Of a stretch of DNA of 64,000 nt, positions 52,482 through 62,822 are shown piece after piece. A program made the position numbers and the translations under genes. The notes beneath the pieces were generated by a model that was not told where the DNA came from, ran no database searches, and saw nothing but the letters and a program-made list of their open reading frames with translations. Within the stretch, counting starts at the first letter, position 1; the number at the start of each line of letters is the position of its first letter. The DNA lies in assembly GCA_018823025.1 (NCBI GenBank), contig JAHJJI010000140.1, positions 1 to 64,000 on the forward strand, read 5' to 3'. Source of the stretch: Gammaproteobacteria bacterium. Its GTDB lineage: Bacteria; Pseudomonadota; Gammaproteobacteria; Burkholderiales; Sulfuricellaceae.

Positions 52482-53450
52482 TTATAGCTTCCCGCGGAGC
52501 CAGTCGAAAACCGCATCAGTCAAGTTTCTCTCCAGGCAATCAAACTCTGTTATCCCCTCCATGCCACGCAGCCAAGTCAGCTGCCGTTTCGCCAGCTGGC
52601 GCGTGGCGGCGATGCCTTTCTCGCGCAACTCGGGCAAATCGAATGCTCCATCCAGGTACTGCCAGGCCTGGCGGTATCCGACACAGCGCATCGACGGCAG
52701 GGAAAGATCAAGCGCATCATTCCGCCTCAATTTTTCCACCTCTTCGATCAGGCCCTGCGCCAGCATAGCGTCAAACCGCTGGGCAATGCGCTGATGCAGT
52801 ACGGCGCGATCACCCGGCAACAAAGCCAGGGCGTGGACGTGATAAGGCAGGTCGGCCACAGCTTCCTTTTCGAGCAGCGAAGACATCGTCTGGCCGCTGA
52901 GTATGCACACTTCCAGGGCACGCTGGATGCGCTGCGCATCGGCGGGATTTAAGCGCGCGGCAGTGACCGGGTCGAGCCGAGCGAGTTCCGCATGTACTGC
53001 GGCCCAGCCACGCTCTTCGGCAATGGCATCGATGCTTGCACGGGTGGCCGGATCGGCTTGGGGCAAGTCATTCAATCCTTGCCGCAGCGCCTTGAAATAC
53101 AGCATGGTGCCGCCCACCAGCAAGGGAATATGGTCGCGTGCGGTGATCTCCGCCATCAGGCGCAACGCATCATGCCGGAACTGTGCGGCGGAATAACTTA
53201 GTGTCGGATCGATAATATCGATCAGGTGGTGCGGCGCCGCCGCCAACGTCTCCGCATCGGGCTTGGCAGTACCAATATCCAAGCCACGATAGACCATCGC
53301 CGAATCCACGCTGATGATCTCGCATGGCAGGCGCTGCACCAGATCGACCGCTACGCCGGTCTTCCCACTGGCAGTGGGGCCCATGAGGAAAATTGCCGGG
53401 GGAAGACAATCGAGTGCTGAGTGCTGAGTGCTGAGTGCTGAGTGTTTCAA
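52482..53450 (-). CDS. miaA: tRNA dimethylallyltransferase (start partly in a tandem repeat)
   Basis: [48 protein letters not shown]. Confidence 0.95.
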   Translation of the reverse strand: MKHSALSTQHSALDCLPPAIFLMGPTASGKTGVAVDLVQRLPCEIISVDSAMVYRGLDIGTAKPDAETLAAAPHHLIDIIDPTLSYSAAQFRHDALRLMAEITARDHIPLLVGGTMLYFKALRQGLNDLPQADPATRASIDAIAEERGWAAVHAELARLDPVTAARLNPADAQRIQRALEVCILSGQTMSSLLEKEAVADLPYHVHALALLPGDRAVLHQRIAQRFDAMLAQGLIEEVEKLRRNDALDLSLPSMRCVGYRQAWQYLDGAFDLPELREKGIAATRQLAKRQLTWLRGMEGITEFDCLERNLTDAVFDWLRGKL

Positions 53451-53540
53451 GTATTGAGTCCTGAGTTTTGAGTCCTGAGCACAAGAAATGACCGCGTAGC
53501 GGAACCACGCACTCAGGACTTTCTACTCAGGACTCAGCAC
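53412..53540. repeat. Heptanucleotide tandem repeat (GAGTGCT)4-GAGTGTT plus inverted CTGAGT/ACTCAG repeats
   Basis: 53412-53446 tandem heptamers; GAGTCCTGAG and ACTCAGGACT copies up to 53540. Confidence 0.88.
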
Positions 53541-53542
53541 AA

Positions 53543-55297
53543 TTATTTTCCCCGCATAAACAGCCTGTCCAGTTCTTCCATGGAAATCTCACGCCAGGTG
53601 GGGCGGCCATGATTACACTGATCGGCGCGCTCGGTGGCCTCCATTTCACGCAGCAGGGCATTCATTTCCGGCACGGCCAGTTTTCTGTTGGCGCGCACCG
53701 AGGCATGGCAGGCCAGCGTAGCGAGCAGTTCGTTGCGCCGCTCTGCGAGCACCCGGTCGGCGCCGAACTCGCGTAATTCCTTGAGCAGATCACGTGCCAA
53801 CAATACTGGATCGGCATCCTGCAGTAGCGCTGGCAGCGCCCGCACCGCCAGTGTGGTCGGCGACAGCATGGCAATATCGAAACCCAGCGCGCTGAATGCA
53901 GCGGCATGTTCCTCGGCCACGGCGACATCCAGCGCCCCGGCATGAAATGACACCGGGATCAGTAGCGGCTGCATGGCGACGGCACGATTATCGAGAGCCG
54001 CTTTCAGTTTCTCGTAGGTGACCCGCTCATGAGCGGCGTGCATGTCGACGATCACCAGCCCCTTGGCATTCTGAGCCAGAATGTAAACACCGTGCAGTTG
54101 CCCCAGGGCGAAGCCGAGCGGGGGAATTTCCGGCGCCGCTTCAATCGGCAGTGCTGCTTCCGGCCTGCCGATCCGACCGAACATGGTGGCATAAAGATCG
54201 GTGCGTTCCGCCACCCCCAGCGGCATGGCCTGCTGCCTGGGATAATTTGCGAATGAAGCCTGGTGCGTCGGCTCGGCCATCGGTGCCGCAGTGGATTCGT
54301 GGCGCGCACGGATCGGCGCCGAGAGCGCCTTGTTCAGGGCATGATAAATGAACTGGTGGATAGCACGTGCATCGCGGAAACGCACTTCGATCTTGGTGGG
54401 GTGAACATTCACGTCCACCCCTTCCGGATCGATTTCGAGAAATAGTGCGAACGCCGGATGGCGGTCGTTATGCAGAATATCCTTGTAAGCCTCGCGGATG
54501 GCATGAGCGATCAGCTTGTCGCGCACAAAACGCCCGTTGACGTAAAAATACTGGGCATCGCGTCCGCCGCGCGAAAATCCGGGCAGGCTCGCCATACCCC
54601 ACAGGCGCAAGCTGCCGGCACGCTCGTCCAGAATGACCGAGGCAGCAGCGAACTCATCGCCAAGCAGTGTTGCGGCACGACGCTCCATCGTTCCCGCAGG
54701 AAGCTGCCAGATTTTGCGTCCGTTATGCTGCAGGGCAAAGCCGATATCGGTACGGCTCAACGCAAGGCGCCGGAACATTTCCTCGCAATGACCATATTCG
54801 GTCGCCTCGCTCTTGAGGAACTTGCGCCGCGCAGGGGTGTTGAAGTACAGGTCCTGCACTTCCACCGCCGTACCCGACTCCAGCGCGGCCGGCTGCAGCC
54901 CGGTGACGTCGCTGCCGGCAGCCTCTACTTTCCAGGCGTGACGCTCTCCCCGTCTGCGGCTGATCAGCGACAGGCGCGACACCGCGGCGATACTGGCCAG
55001 TGCTTCGCCCCGAAAACCCAGGCTATTCACCGACTCCAGATCGTCGAGTGTAGCGATTTTGCTGGTGGCATGGCGCGCCAGTGCCAACGCCAGTTCCTCC
55101 GCGACGATACCGATTCCGTCATCGGCAACACGAAGCTGCTTGATCCCGCCCTGCATCAGGGTAACTGCGATCTCGTTTGCCGCTGCGTCGACACTGTTTT
55201 CGAGCAGCTCCTTCAAGGCCGAAGCAGGACGTTCCACCACCTCGCCGGCGGCGATCTGGTTAATGAGCAGGTCGGGCAAAACCCGGATGACAGACAT
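53543..55297 (-). CDS. mutL: DNA mismatch repair protein MutL
   Basis: IRVLPDLLINQIAAGEVVERPASALKELLENSVDA; GFRGEALASIAAVSRL. Confidence 0.97.
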   Translation of the reverse strand: MSVIRVLPDLLINQIAAGEVVERPASALKELLENSVDAAANEIAVTLMQGGIKQLRVADDGIGIVAEELALALARHATSKIATLDDLESVNSLGFRGEALASIAAVSRLSLISRRRGERHAWKVEAAGSDVTGLQPAALESGTAVEVQDLYFNTPARRKFLKSEATEYGHCEEMFRRLALSRTDIGFALQHNGRKIWQLPAGTMERRAATLLGDEFAAASVILDERAGSLRLWGMASLPGFSRGGRDAQYFYVNGRFVRDKLIAHAIREAYKDILHNDRHPAFALFLEIDPEGVDVNVHPTKIEVRFRDARAIHQFIYHALNKALSAPIRARHESTAAPMAEPTHQASFANYPRQQAMPLGVAERTDLYATMFGRIGRPEAALPIEAAPEIPPLGFALGQLHGVYILAQNAKGLVIVDMHAAHERVTYEKLKAALDNRAVAMQPLLIPVSFHAGALDVAVAEEHAAAFSALGFDIAMLSPTTLAVRALPALLQDADPVLLARDLLKELREFGADRVLAERRNELLATLACHASVRANRKLAVPEMNALLREMEATERADQCNHGRPTWREISMEELDRLFMRGK

Positions 55298-55515
55298 AAA
55301 ACAATCCGAACAGAACACTAAGATTCATGATTATATCCGTTCTGCCCGGACTATTCGAAACCATCCCCTCGCCGCAGCCGCCATAAAATGATTGTACCGG
55401 CATCAATTCAGACCTAGCGCCTGCAGGCAGCCGCCCCGTGTAACGCCATTGTCACAATCGCTGCGTAATATCACCTCATGGCATATGCACTATTTTGTTC
55501 GGCACAAACTCAATA

Positions 55516-56337
55516 ATGGATCAGGTCCGCAGCGTTTTCATATCGGACGTGCACTTGGGTACTCGCGCCTGCCAGGCTGAACGGCTGCTGGATTTCCTCA
55601 AGGAGCATCCTTCCGAACACCTGTTCCTGCTGGGAGATATCGTGGACTTCTGGGCCATGAGCCGGGGCGGGATTTACTGGTCACCGGCTCAGAACACCAT
55701 CGTGCAGAAGCTGCTGAGGCGTTCCCGGCACGGCACCAAGGTGTTTTTCATCCCTGGCAATCACGACGAGGCGCTACGCGAATATGTCGGCACCTCGTTC
55801 GGTGACATCCGTGTCGAATACGAATATGTTCACACCACGGTCAGCGGCGAGAATTACCTGCTCCTGCACGGCGACGAGTTCGACCAAGTAACGCGACATC
55901 ACCGCTGGGTAGCGGTGCTCGGTGACATCTCGTACAATTTCCTGCTGTGGCTCAACATCTGGCTTTCCTGGCTGCGCAGGACGCTACGCCGTCCAGGTTA
56001 CTGGTCACTGGCCGGCTATGCCAAGCGCAAGGTCAAGACCGCCATCAGCTTTATTTTTAATTTCGAAGATGCCGTCATCCACCATGCCCGTGAACGCGGC
56101 CTGCACGGCGTGATCTGCGGCCATATCCACTGGCCAGCGATGAAGGAAATTGGCGGCTTGGCTTACTTCAATTGCGGCGACTGGGTCGATAGCTGTACCG
56201 CCATTGTCGAGCACTTGGACGGCCGCATGGAACTGATCCACTGGGACGGCAGCCTGGCCAGCGGCAAAGAACTGCCGACCATGGCCGAGGATCTCCCGCT
56301 CAGAATCAGTTGTGCTGCGGATCGAGGCTGGCGGTAG
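55516..56337 (+). CDS. LpxH-like metallophosphoesterase (UDP-2,3-diacylglucosamine hydrolase family)
   Basis: FISDVHLGTRACQAERLLDFLKEHPSEHLFLLGDIVDFW; GNHDEAL; LLHGDEFD; CGHIHWP. Confidence 0.88.
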   Translation: MDQVRSVFISDVHLGTRACQAERLLDFLKEHPSEHLFLLGDIVDFWAMSRGGIYWSPAQNTIVQKLLRRSRHGTKVFFIPGNHDEALREYVGTSFGDIRVEYEYVHTTVSGENYLLLHGDEFDQVTRHHRWVAVLGDISYNFLLWLNIWLSWLRRTLRRPGYWSLAGYAKRKVKTAISFIFNFEDAVIHHARERGLHGVICGHIHWPAMKEIGGLAYFNCGDWVDSCTAIVEHLDGRMELIHWDGSLASGKELPTMAEDLPLRISCAADRGWR

Positions 56338-57499
56338 GCACCTCGGCGTGGCGCTCGATCATAGCCTGGTAGAACCCGGCCAATCTCTGTGCCAATGCCA
56401 CTGCAGACCAGCTTGCCGCATACTCCCTGCCAATTTCCCCCAGACCGGCTGCGTACTCCTTGTCACGCAGCAGCCTGACTGCCTTGGCTGAAAAATCCTC
56501 GATATCATCGTCTGCAATCAATACGCCTTGCCCGGGCTTGAGCACATCCTTGGCGCCCATTCTGGCAAGAGACACCAGCGGCACTCCCTGAGCCATGGCC
56601 TCCAGCAGAACCAACCCTTGCGTTTCGGTATGAGATGAAAACACAAAAATGTTGGCCGAGCAGTAACAGCCCGGCAGTTCGCGGCACCGGTCGAGATAAC
56701 CCACGAACAGTACGTTGCTCGACAAGGAAAGCTTGTCTACCTCATGCTTCAAACTGGAAAGCGCCGGCCCTTCGCCAGCCACGACCAGCAGCACATCCGG
56801 AATATCCAGCCGAACACGAACCAGCACTTTGATCAGGAAGCCGATGTTTTTCTCGAATGCCACCCTTCCTACATACAACATTACCGGACGCTGCGCCGTG
56901 ATGCCATGGCGCCGGCGGAAGGCTGCGCCATCGCCGGGTTCGAAGCTCTCCGGATCCAGCCCGGTTGGAATCACCTCGGCATGCGTTTCGATGCCATAGT
57001 TGCGCAAGGCTTTGAGCATCGCCGACGAAGGCACCACCATCCCGTCGAGATTATTGCACTGGTTGCAGGACAGGCGGCGCGCCATGAAGCGCATCAACTG
57101 TTTCGGCAGGAAGGGTACGTAGAAGTAGAGATATTCCTCGAAGAAGGTATGGTAGCTTTCGATCCGAGGCACGCCCAGTTCTTTGGCCAGACGCACCCCC
57201 AGATAGTGAGCCACGAAAGGAGTCTGGATGTGCACAATATCGAAATCGGACTGATGCAGCCACTCCCTCATCGCCATCACGTGCCCGGCCTTCATCATCC
57301 GGTCTTCCGGATCGAGAATCAGACCGCGAGAAGGTATGCGGTGGATATTGCGCTCATCCTCGGTGACTTGGCCATAGTCAGGCGCGATCAGGTGTACCTC
57401 GTGTCCCTGCGCCACCAGTTCACGCCGGAATGTGGCGATAGAGGTGGAAACCCCATTGACGCGGGGAAAGTAGACATCCGAGATCATCAGAATTTTCAC
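56306..57499 (-). CDS. Glycosyltransferase family 4
   Basis: MKILMISDVYFPRVNGVSTSIATFRRELVAQGHEVHLIAPDYG; EGPALSSLKHEV; FSSHTETQGLVLLEAMAQGVPLVS. Confidence 0.92.
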   Translation of the reverse strand: MKILMISDVYFPRVNGVSTSIATFRRELVAQGHEVHLIAPDYGQVTEDERNIHRIPSRGLILDPEDRMMKAGHVMAMREWLHQSDFDIVHIQTPFVAHYLGVRLAKELGVPRIESYHTFFEEYLYFYVPFLPKQLMRFMARRLSCNQCNNLDGMVVPSSAMLKALRNYGIETHAEVIPTGLDPESFEPGDGAAFRRRHGITAQRPVMLYVGRVAFEKNIGFLIKVLVRVRLDIPDVLLVVAGEGPALSSLKHEVDKLSLSSNVLFVGYLDRCRELPGCYCSANIFVFSSHTETQGLVLLEAMAQGVPLVSLARMGAKDVLKPGQGVLIADDDIEDFSAKAVRLLRDKEYAAGLGEIGREYAASWSAVALAQRLAGFYQAMIERHAEVPTASLDPQHN

Positions 57500-57725
57500 T
57501 GTTCATTCCTCATCTCAAGTTGGAACAGCACGGAGCCGTCCTCTCCATCACGCCCATCAGTCATTTCAAACAGGCCTGGAAAAATAGGGAACAGTCATTC
57601 TAAGAAAGTCAGATTACAGAATAATGACAGCACCCATGTCGCCATGCATGCTCCATACAGATCTGGGTGCCATACCACTGTGGCGCATCAGAATTCTCTA
57701 AATCGTCTGTGCAAATAATTCTTGA

Positions 57726-57771
57726 CTGTTTAGCTTGGGTATTGTCTAATGTCAAGACATGGTCTAAACAG
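57726..57771. promoter_or_regulatory. Inverted-repeat cluster upstream of the DsrC/TusE-like gene
   Basis: CTGTTTAG (57726) / CTAAACAG (57764) and ATGTCAAGACAT (57749-57760). Confidence 0.45.
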
Positions 57772-57870
57772 AGATATTACAGTTAACGTAGATTAAACAC
57801 AGTTACAGCAAATAATCATGCAGTTGGTGTGGTTATCAATAATTTCAGATTCAGAAAGGAATACTTAAAT

Positions 57871-58164
57871 ATGGAACTTCCAGAGCGCGACGGAGATGGT
57901 TATCTCGAAGACATGAACATTTGGACCGAGGAGATTGGCCGAGCAATGGCTGAAGCGGACGGTTATGTGCTCGATGATGCCAAATGGGCTCAGGTCTTAA
58001 AAGCCCGTGAATATTTCGAAGAATTCGGCAGCGTACCGCCGATACGGAAGTTCGCCAAATACCTGGGCGAAGAACAAAACACCGTATTCAAACTCTGGAT
58101 GACCGGTCCAATGAAGCCGATCACCAAGTACGGCGGTCTGCCCAAACCTACTGGCTGCGTTTAA
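57871..58164 (+). CDS. DsrC/TusE family protein with one C-terminal cysteine
   Basis: DGYLEDMNIWTEEIGRAMAEADGYVLDDAKW...REYFEEFGSVPPIRKFAKYL...KYGGLPKPTGCV. Confidence 0.9.
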   Translation: MELPERDGDGYLEDMNIWTEEIGRAMAEADGYVLDDAKWAQVLKAREYFEEFGSVPPIRKFAKYLGEEQNTVFKLWMTGPMKPITKYGGLPKPTGCV

Positions 58165-58204
58165 CCAGGACTCGCACCGGCACTCGCCGGTGCTTCCAAC
58201 ACGC

Positions 58205-59527
58205 TTATTTGGCGCTGGCCATCTTTGAACGTGCCAGCGGCGGATTTTTCGCGAAGTAACTCTTGATTCCGCTAAGCATTGCCGCTGCCATTTTGTCCTG
58301 ATAGGCATCGTCCGAAAGCCTTCTCTCTTCTTCGGGGTTGGAGATAAAGGCGGTTTCCACCAGGATCGAAGGGATGTCCGGCGATTTCAGCACGGCGAAG
58401 CTGGCTTGCTCCACCGAGCTCTTATGCAGGCGGTTTATCCCACCGAGCTCGCCGAGCACGGCCTTGCCGAGCTTGAGGCTGTCGTTGATGGTGGCTGTCT
58501 GCGACAAATCGAGCAAGGTCTGCTTGAGGTAGACGTCCTTGACGTCGATGTTGACGCCGCCGATCAGGTCGGCATCGTTCTCTTTCTTTGCCAGCCAGCG
58601 CGCCGCGGCGGACGTGGCGCCACGCTCCGACAGCGCGAACACCGAAGAGCCTCGCGCATCGGGCTTGACGAAAGCATCGGCATGGATCGAGATAAACAGG
58701 TCGGCCCTGACGTTGCGCGCTTTGACCACCCGTCCATGCAAGGGAATGAAAAAGTCGCCATCGCGGATCAGCACGCCGCGCATGTTAGGCTCCGCGTCAA
58801 CCTGGGCTTTCAGACGTCGGGCAATGGCCAGAGTAACGTCCTTTTCCCTTGAGCCATTTCTGCCAAGTGCACCGGGATCCTCACCACCATGGCCAGCGTC
58901 GATCGCAATGGTGATGAGGCGTGATACCTCCGGCTTCCATGCACGCATTTCCGTCCGACCCGGTTTCTCTGCCACCTTTGCCATATCCGCGGACTTTTCG
59001 CTGGATGGACTTTCCGATGTGGTGGCAATGGCCAGTTCAGACAACTTTTCGACTTGCTCTTTGGTGCCCTCCGGTACAGTGACTTCCTTTTTTTCCAGCA
59101 GCGCCATCAGAGGGTCCGCCGGCTGTAATGGGTAAACATCCAGCACCAAACGGTGACCATAATCGCCGTAGGGCAGCAAGGTGAATATCTGCGGCTTGAC
59201 CTCACCCTTCAGGTCCAGCACCACACGCACCACACCCGGCTTGTTGCGGGCGACGCGCACCAGCTTGATGTAAGGATCATTTGCCGCAACCTTGGCTGCA
59301 AGCCCTTCCAGCACAGAATTGACATCCACGCCTTCAAGATCGATCACCAGACGATCTGGGTTCTTGACCGCGAGAAACTGATATTTGACCGGACTTGCGG
59401 ATTCCAGCGTGACCCGCGTGTAATCGTCCGCCGGCCAGACCCGCGCCGAGGTGATGCTGATTTCTGCATGGACGCTTGCCGCTGCGACCAGAAGAAATAC
59501 AAGCGCTATTCTAATTCCTGCAAGCAT
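58205..59527 (-). CDS. amiC: N-acetylmuramoyl-L-alanine amidase with AMIN domain
   Basis: Signal peptide, AMIN domain, ITIAIDAGHGGEDPGALGRNGSREKDVTLAIARRLK; SIHADAF; LVETAFISNPEEE. Confidence 0.93.
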   Translation of the reverse strand: MLAGIRIALVFLLVAAASVHAEISITSARVWPADDYTRVTLESASPVKYQFLAVKNPDRLVIDLEGVDVNSVLEGLAAKVAANDPYIKLVRVARNKPGVVRVVLDLKGEVKPQIFTLLPYGDYGHRLVLDVYPLQPADPLMALLEKKEVTVPEGTKEQVEKLSELAIATTSESPSSEKSADMAKVAEKPGRTEMRAWKPEVSRLITIAIDAGHGGEDPGALGRNGSREKDVTLAIARRLKAQVDAEPNMRGVLIRDGDFFIPLHGRVVKARNVRADLFISIHADAFVKPDARGSSVFALSERGATSAAARWLAKKENDADLIGGVNIDVKDVYLKQTLLDLSQTATINDSLKLGKAVLGELGGINRLHKSSVEQASFAVLKSPDIPSILVETAFISNPEEERRLSDDAYQDKMAAAMLSGIKSYFAKNPPLARSKMASAK

Positions 59528-60018
59528 TGACTACCCTTCTCACTGCCCGCCTCAACCGTGACATCCCGGCCGGATTCCCGGATATCCAGGGAAATTTTGA
59601 TGTCCGGCGAGGGTAACAGACCACCCGCCTTTTCTGGCCATTCGACGAGACATACCGAGTTTTCGTTGAAATATTCCCGAAAGCCCGCTTCGTGCCATTC
59701 GTCCGGATCATTGAAGCGATAAAAATCAAAGTGATATAAGTATAAGCTAGAAATCACATAAAATTCAACCAATGCATAAGTAGGGCTTTTCACTTTTCCG
59801 GAATAACCCAGCGCGCGCAACATGGCGCGCACCAATGCGGTCTTGCCGGCGCCGAGGTCGCCACTGAGGGTGATCATCAGGCCCGGTTTCAGCACCTTGG
59901 CCAGTTCCGCGCCAAACGCATCAGTCGCACCTTCATCGGCCAGATGGCGGGTTATTTTCGACGGCCGGGCGTTTTCATCTAAACTATGCACGTGGACACT
60001 TTCACTGATTACTCTCAT
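59506..60018 (-). CDS. tsaE: tRNA threonylcarbamoyladenosine biosynthesis ATPase TsaE
   Basis: MITLSGDLGAGKTALVRAMLRALGYSGKVKSPTYALVEFY; DPDEWHEAGFREYF. Exact start uncertain. Confidence 0.92.
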   Translation of the reverse strand: MRVISESVHVHSLDENARPSKITRHLADEGATDAFGAELAKVLKPGLMITLSGDLGAGKTALVRAMLRALGYSGKVKSPTYALVEFYVISSLYLYHFDFYRFNDPDEWHEAGFREYFNENSVCLVEWPEKAGGLLPSPDIKISLDIRESGRDVTVEAGSEKGSQCLQELE

Positions 60019-61074
60019 CTGGATTTACGGCAGATTGCCGCAAATATCAAGGCCTGGGGGATGGAACTCGGCTTTCAGGCTATCGGCATTGCCGGTAACG
60101 ATCTCGGCCAAGCCGAAGCACGCCTGCTGGAATGGCTGGCACAAGGTTGCCATGGCGAGATGGATTATATGGCAAACCACGGCGTCAAGCGTAGCCGTCC
60201 GCAGGAACTGGTACCGGGCACGTTACGCGTGATCACGGCGCGCATGGCCTACTTCCCGCCCCAGGCGCGCGACAGCCTTGAGGTCATGGATGACAGCAGC
60301 AAAGCCTTCATCTCGCGTTATGCGCTGGGCCGCGACTATCACAAGCTGATCCGGGCCCGGCTGCAAAAGCTGGCGGAAAAAATCCAGAGCGAAATCGGCC
60401 CGTTCCAGTTCCGCGCCTTTACCGACAGCGCGCCGGTGATGGAAGTGGAACTCGCCAGCAAAAGCGGGCTGGGCTGGCGCGGAAAGCACTCACTGTTGCT
60501 ATCGCGCTCGTCCGGCTCGTGGTTTTTTCTCGGTGAAATCTATACTGATCTGCCGCTGCCCATCGACGAACCCGAGCAAAACCACTGCGGCACCTGCACC
60601 CGCTGCATGACCTCCTGCCCCACCGATGCGATCGTCGCACCCTATCAGGTAGATGCACAGCGCTGCATCTCCTACCTCACCATCGAGCTCAAAGGCAGTA
60701 TCCCGGAGGAACTGCGCCCCCTGATCGGCAATCGCGTCTACGGCTGCGACGACTGCCAGCTAGCCTGCCCTTGGAACAAATTCGGCCAACTCACGCGCGA
60801 GCCGGATTTCGCCGTGCGCCATGGCCTGGATGATGCAAAACTGACCGCACTTTTCCGCTGGAGTGAAGAAGAATTCGATGTCCGTCTGGCCGGCAGCCCT
60901 ATCCGCCGCATCGGCCATGAACGCTGGCTGCGCAACATTGCCGTCGGACTGGGCAATGCCTTGCCGTCAGATGATGCGATCGCCGCCCTGCAATCCCGCC
61001 TGGACCACCCGTCCGCTCTGGTGCGGGAGCACGTAGCCTGGGCGCTGGAAAGACAGATCAGTCGTCGAGAGTAG
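59986..61074 (+). CDS. queG: Epoxyqueuosine reductase
   Basis: GHGEMDYMANH-like segment, CGTCTRCMTSCPTDAIVAPYQVDAQRCISYLTIE, GCDDCQLACPWNKF. Confidence 0.96.
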   Translation: MHVDTFTDYSHLDLRQIAANIKAWGMELGFQAIGIAGNDLGQAEARLLEWLAQGCHGEMDYMANHGVKRSRPQELVPGTLRVITARMAYFPPQARDSLEVMDDSSKAFISRYALGRDYHKLIRARLQKLAEKIQSEIGPFQFRAFTDSAPVMEVELASKSGLGWRGKHSLLLSRSSGSWFFLGEIYTDLPLPIDEPEQNHCGTCTRCMTSCPTDAIVAPYQVDAQRCISYLTIELKGSIPEELRPLIGNRVYGCDDCQLACPWNKFGQLTREPDFAVRHGLDDAKLTALFRWSEEEFDVRLAGSPIRRIGHERWLRNIAVGLGNALPSDDAIAALQSRLDHPSALVREHVAWALERQISRRE

Positions 61075-61834
61075 TCAGAAATGCCAGGATATCGCGGATT
61101 TCTTCAGGCTTGAGCAGGTTCAGGACATCTTTGCTGGGATCCTTCATATCCACGTCGTGGATGCGCTCACCTTTGATGAACTTGTCGACCTGGCGCTTCA
61201 GGTAAGTTGTGTACTGACCGGAAAGCATCGGCGCGCCACGCTTGCCCAAGCCCTGGCTTCCATGACAAGAGGCGCACTCGTACTTGTAGAGCTTGGCGCC
61301 GGCATCAACATCACCCTCTGAGCGGGGAATGTTGAGCACTTTTTCCACTGCCAGCAGACGGGTAAGGGCATCGTCGGTATCCTTGAACACTGGATAAGTG
61401 GTGTCAAGCTTGATAGAGGCGAGATAGGCCGCGATATGCACAATATCCTCATCGGGCAGCTCCCGCTCCAGAGTGTAGGGGAACATCGGCAAATTCATGC
61501 GCTGGCGCGCCTTGAACTTCTTCAACTGGTCCATCAAGTATTCCACGTCCAGACCTGCCAGGCGTGGGTACTCGCCCTTCTTCCCGCCCTGGCCGGAGTC
61601 GCCATGGCAGGCCGCGCACACGCCATTGATCTGGCGGCCGGTTTCCATGTCGGCCTTAAGAGCGGTAATGGCGGCTGTCATTTGAGTAGTGTGCTTCCCT
61701 GGAGAAAGTGCCGGCTCTGACGCCTCAACCACCGCTTTCGGCTTCGCGGATTTTTTGGACGCCGGCTTGTCGGCGGCGGAAGCAATCGCGGGCACCAGCA
61801 TCAGAGCAGCCAGCAGAAATAAATGATAACTCAT
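61058..61834 (-). CDS. Dihaem cytochrome c (c4-like)
   Basis: Signal peptide; CAACHGDSGQGG and CASCHGSQGLGKRG motifs. Confidence 0.9.
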   Translation of the reverse strand: MSYHLFLLAALMLVPAIASAADKPASKKSAKPKAVVEASEPALSPGKHTTQMTAAITALKADMETGRQINGVCAACHGDSGQGGKKGEYPRLAGLDVEYLMDQLKKFKARQRMNLPMFPYTLERELPDEDIVHIAAYLASIKLDTTYPVFKDTDDALTRLLAVEKVLNIPRSEGDVDAGAKLYKYECASCHGSQGLGKRGAPMLSGQYTTYLKRQVDKFIKGERIHDVDMKDPSKDVLNLLKPEEIRDILAFLTTLDD

Positions 61835-61978
61835 TGTTTTTTGATACACTTTAAACGTCTCCTAGCCAAATAAATTGATCCAGATCAACAACAATTCTAC
61901 GACAAAACCGCTGTTTGCGCACCTTGACCATAACCGGCTGAACACTCAGAATGGCGGCCTGCTCATGTGGAAAATCTT

Positions 61979-62788
61979 ATGATGAATCCGAACTCCAGCA
62001 ATCCCATCGGTGTTTTCGATTCCGGCGTGGGCGGCCTCACCGTGGTACGCGCCCTGATGGAGCGCCTGCCGTTCGAGAATATCGTCTACTTCGGCGACAC
62101 CGCGCGCGTGCCCTACGGCGTGAAATCGGTCGAAACCATCGCACATTACACTACCCAGATCGCAGAATTCCTGCTCGCCAAAGAGGTCAAGTTGCTGGTC
62201 GTTGCCTGCAACACCATGGCAGCGGTAGCCTCGCAGGTGGTCAAAGATCTTTCCCCGGTGCCGGTGCTGGACGTGATCGACGCCGGCGCGCTTGGCGCTA
62301 TCGCCACCACGGCAAAAAAACAGGTGGGCGTGATCGGCACCCCTACCACCATCAACAGCAACGCCTATGCCCGCGCCATTCACCAGTACGAACCTGAAGT
62401 GCGGATTTTCTCCCAGGCCTGCCCGCTATTCGTGCCGCTGGTAGAGGAAGGCTGGCTGGATCACCCGGTCACGCGACTGACCGCGCAGGAATACCTGAAG
62501 CCGGTACTGGCACAAGACATCGACACGCTGGTGCTGGGCTGCACCCATTACCCCCTGCTCAAGCCGCTGCTGCAGGATGTAGTGGGTCCAGGTGTAAGGT
62601 TGGTGGATTCAGCCGAAGCGATGGCTGAGGAAACCGCTGCACTGCTCACCGAAATGAACCTGTCCAATCCGCAGCGCACGGCTCCACACTACGAATTTTA
62701 CGTCACCGATGTACCGCTCCGGTTCCAGACCATCGGCGAGCGCTTCCTTGGTCGCACGTTATCCAATGTGCACGTGGTGAAATGGTAG
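61979..62788 (+). CDS. murI: Glutamate racemase
   Basis: SNPIGVFDSGVGGLTVVRALMERLPFENIVYFGDTARVPYG; LVVACNTMAA; LGCTHYPLL. Confidence 0.97.
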   Translation: MMNPNSSNPIGVFDSGVGGLTVVRALMERLPFENIVYFGDTARVPYGVKSVETIAHYTTQIAEFLLAKEVKLLVVACNTMAAVASQVVKDLSPVPVLDVIDAGALGAIATTAKKQVGVIGTPTTINSNAYARAIHQYEPEVRIFSQACPLFVPLVEEGWLDHPVTRLTAQEYLKPVLAQDIDTLVLGCTHYPLLKPLLQDVVGPGVRLVDSAEAMAEETAALLTEMNLSNPQRTAPHYEFYVTDVPLRFQTIGERFLGRTLSNVHVVKW

Positions 62789-62822
62789 CCGTTACAGCAA
62801 AAATGCGCCGCAGGTGCACCGT

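Noticed and set aside
53412-53446. Tandem heptamers considered as a CRISPR or VNTR array
   Set aside because: Units are contiguous 7-mers without spacers; not CRISPR. Kept only as a tandem repeat.
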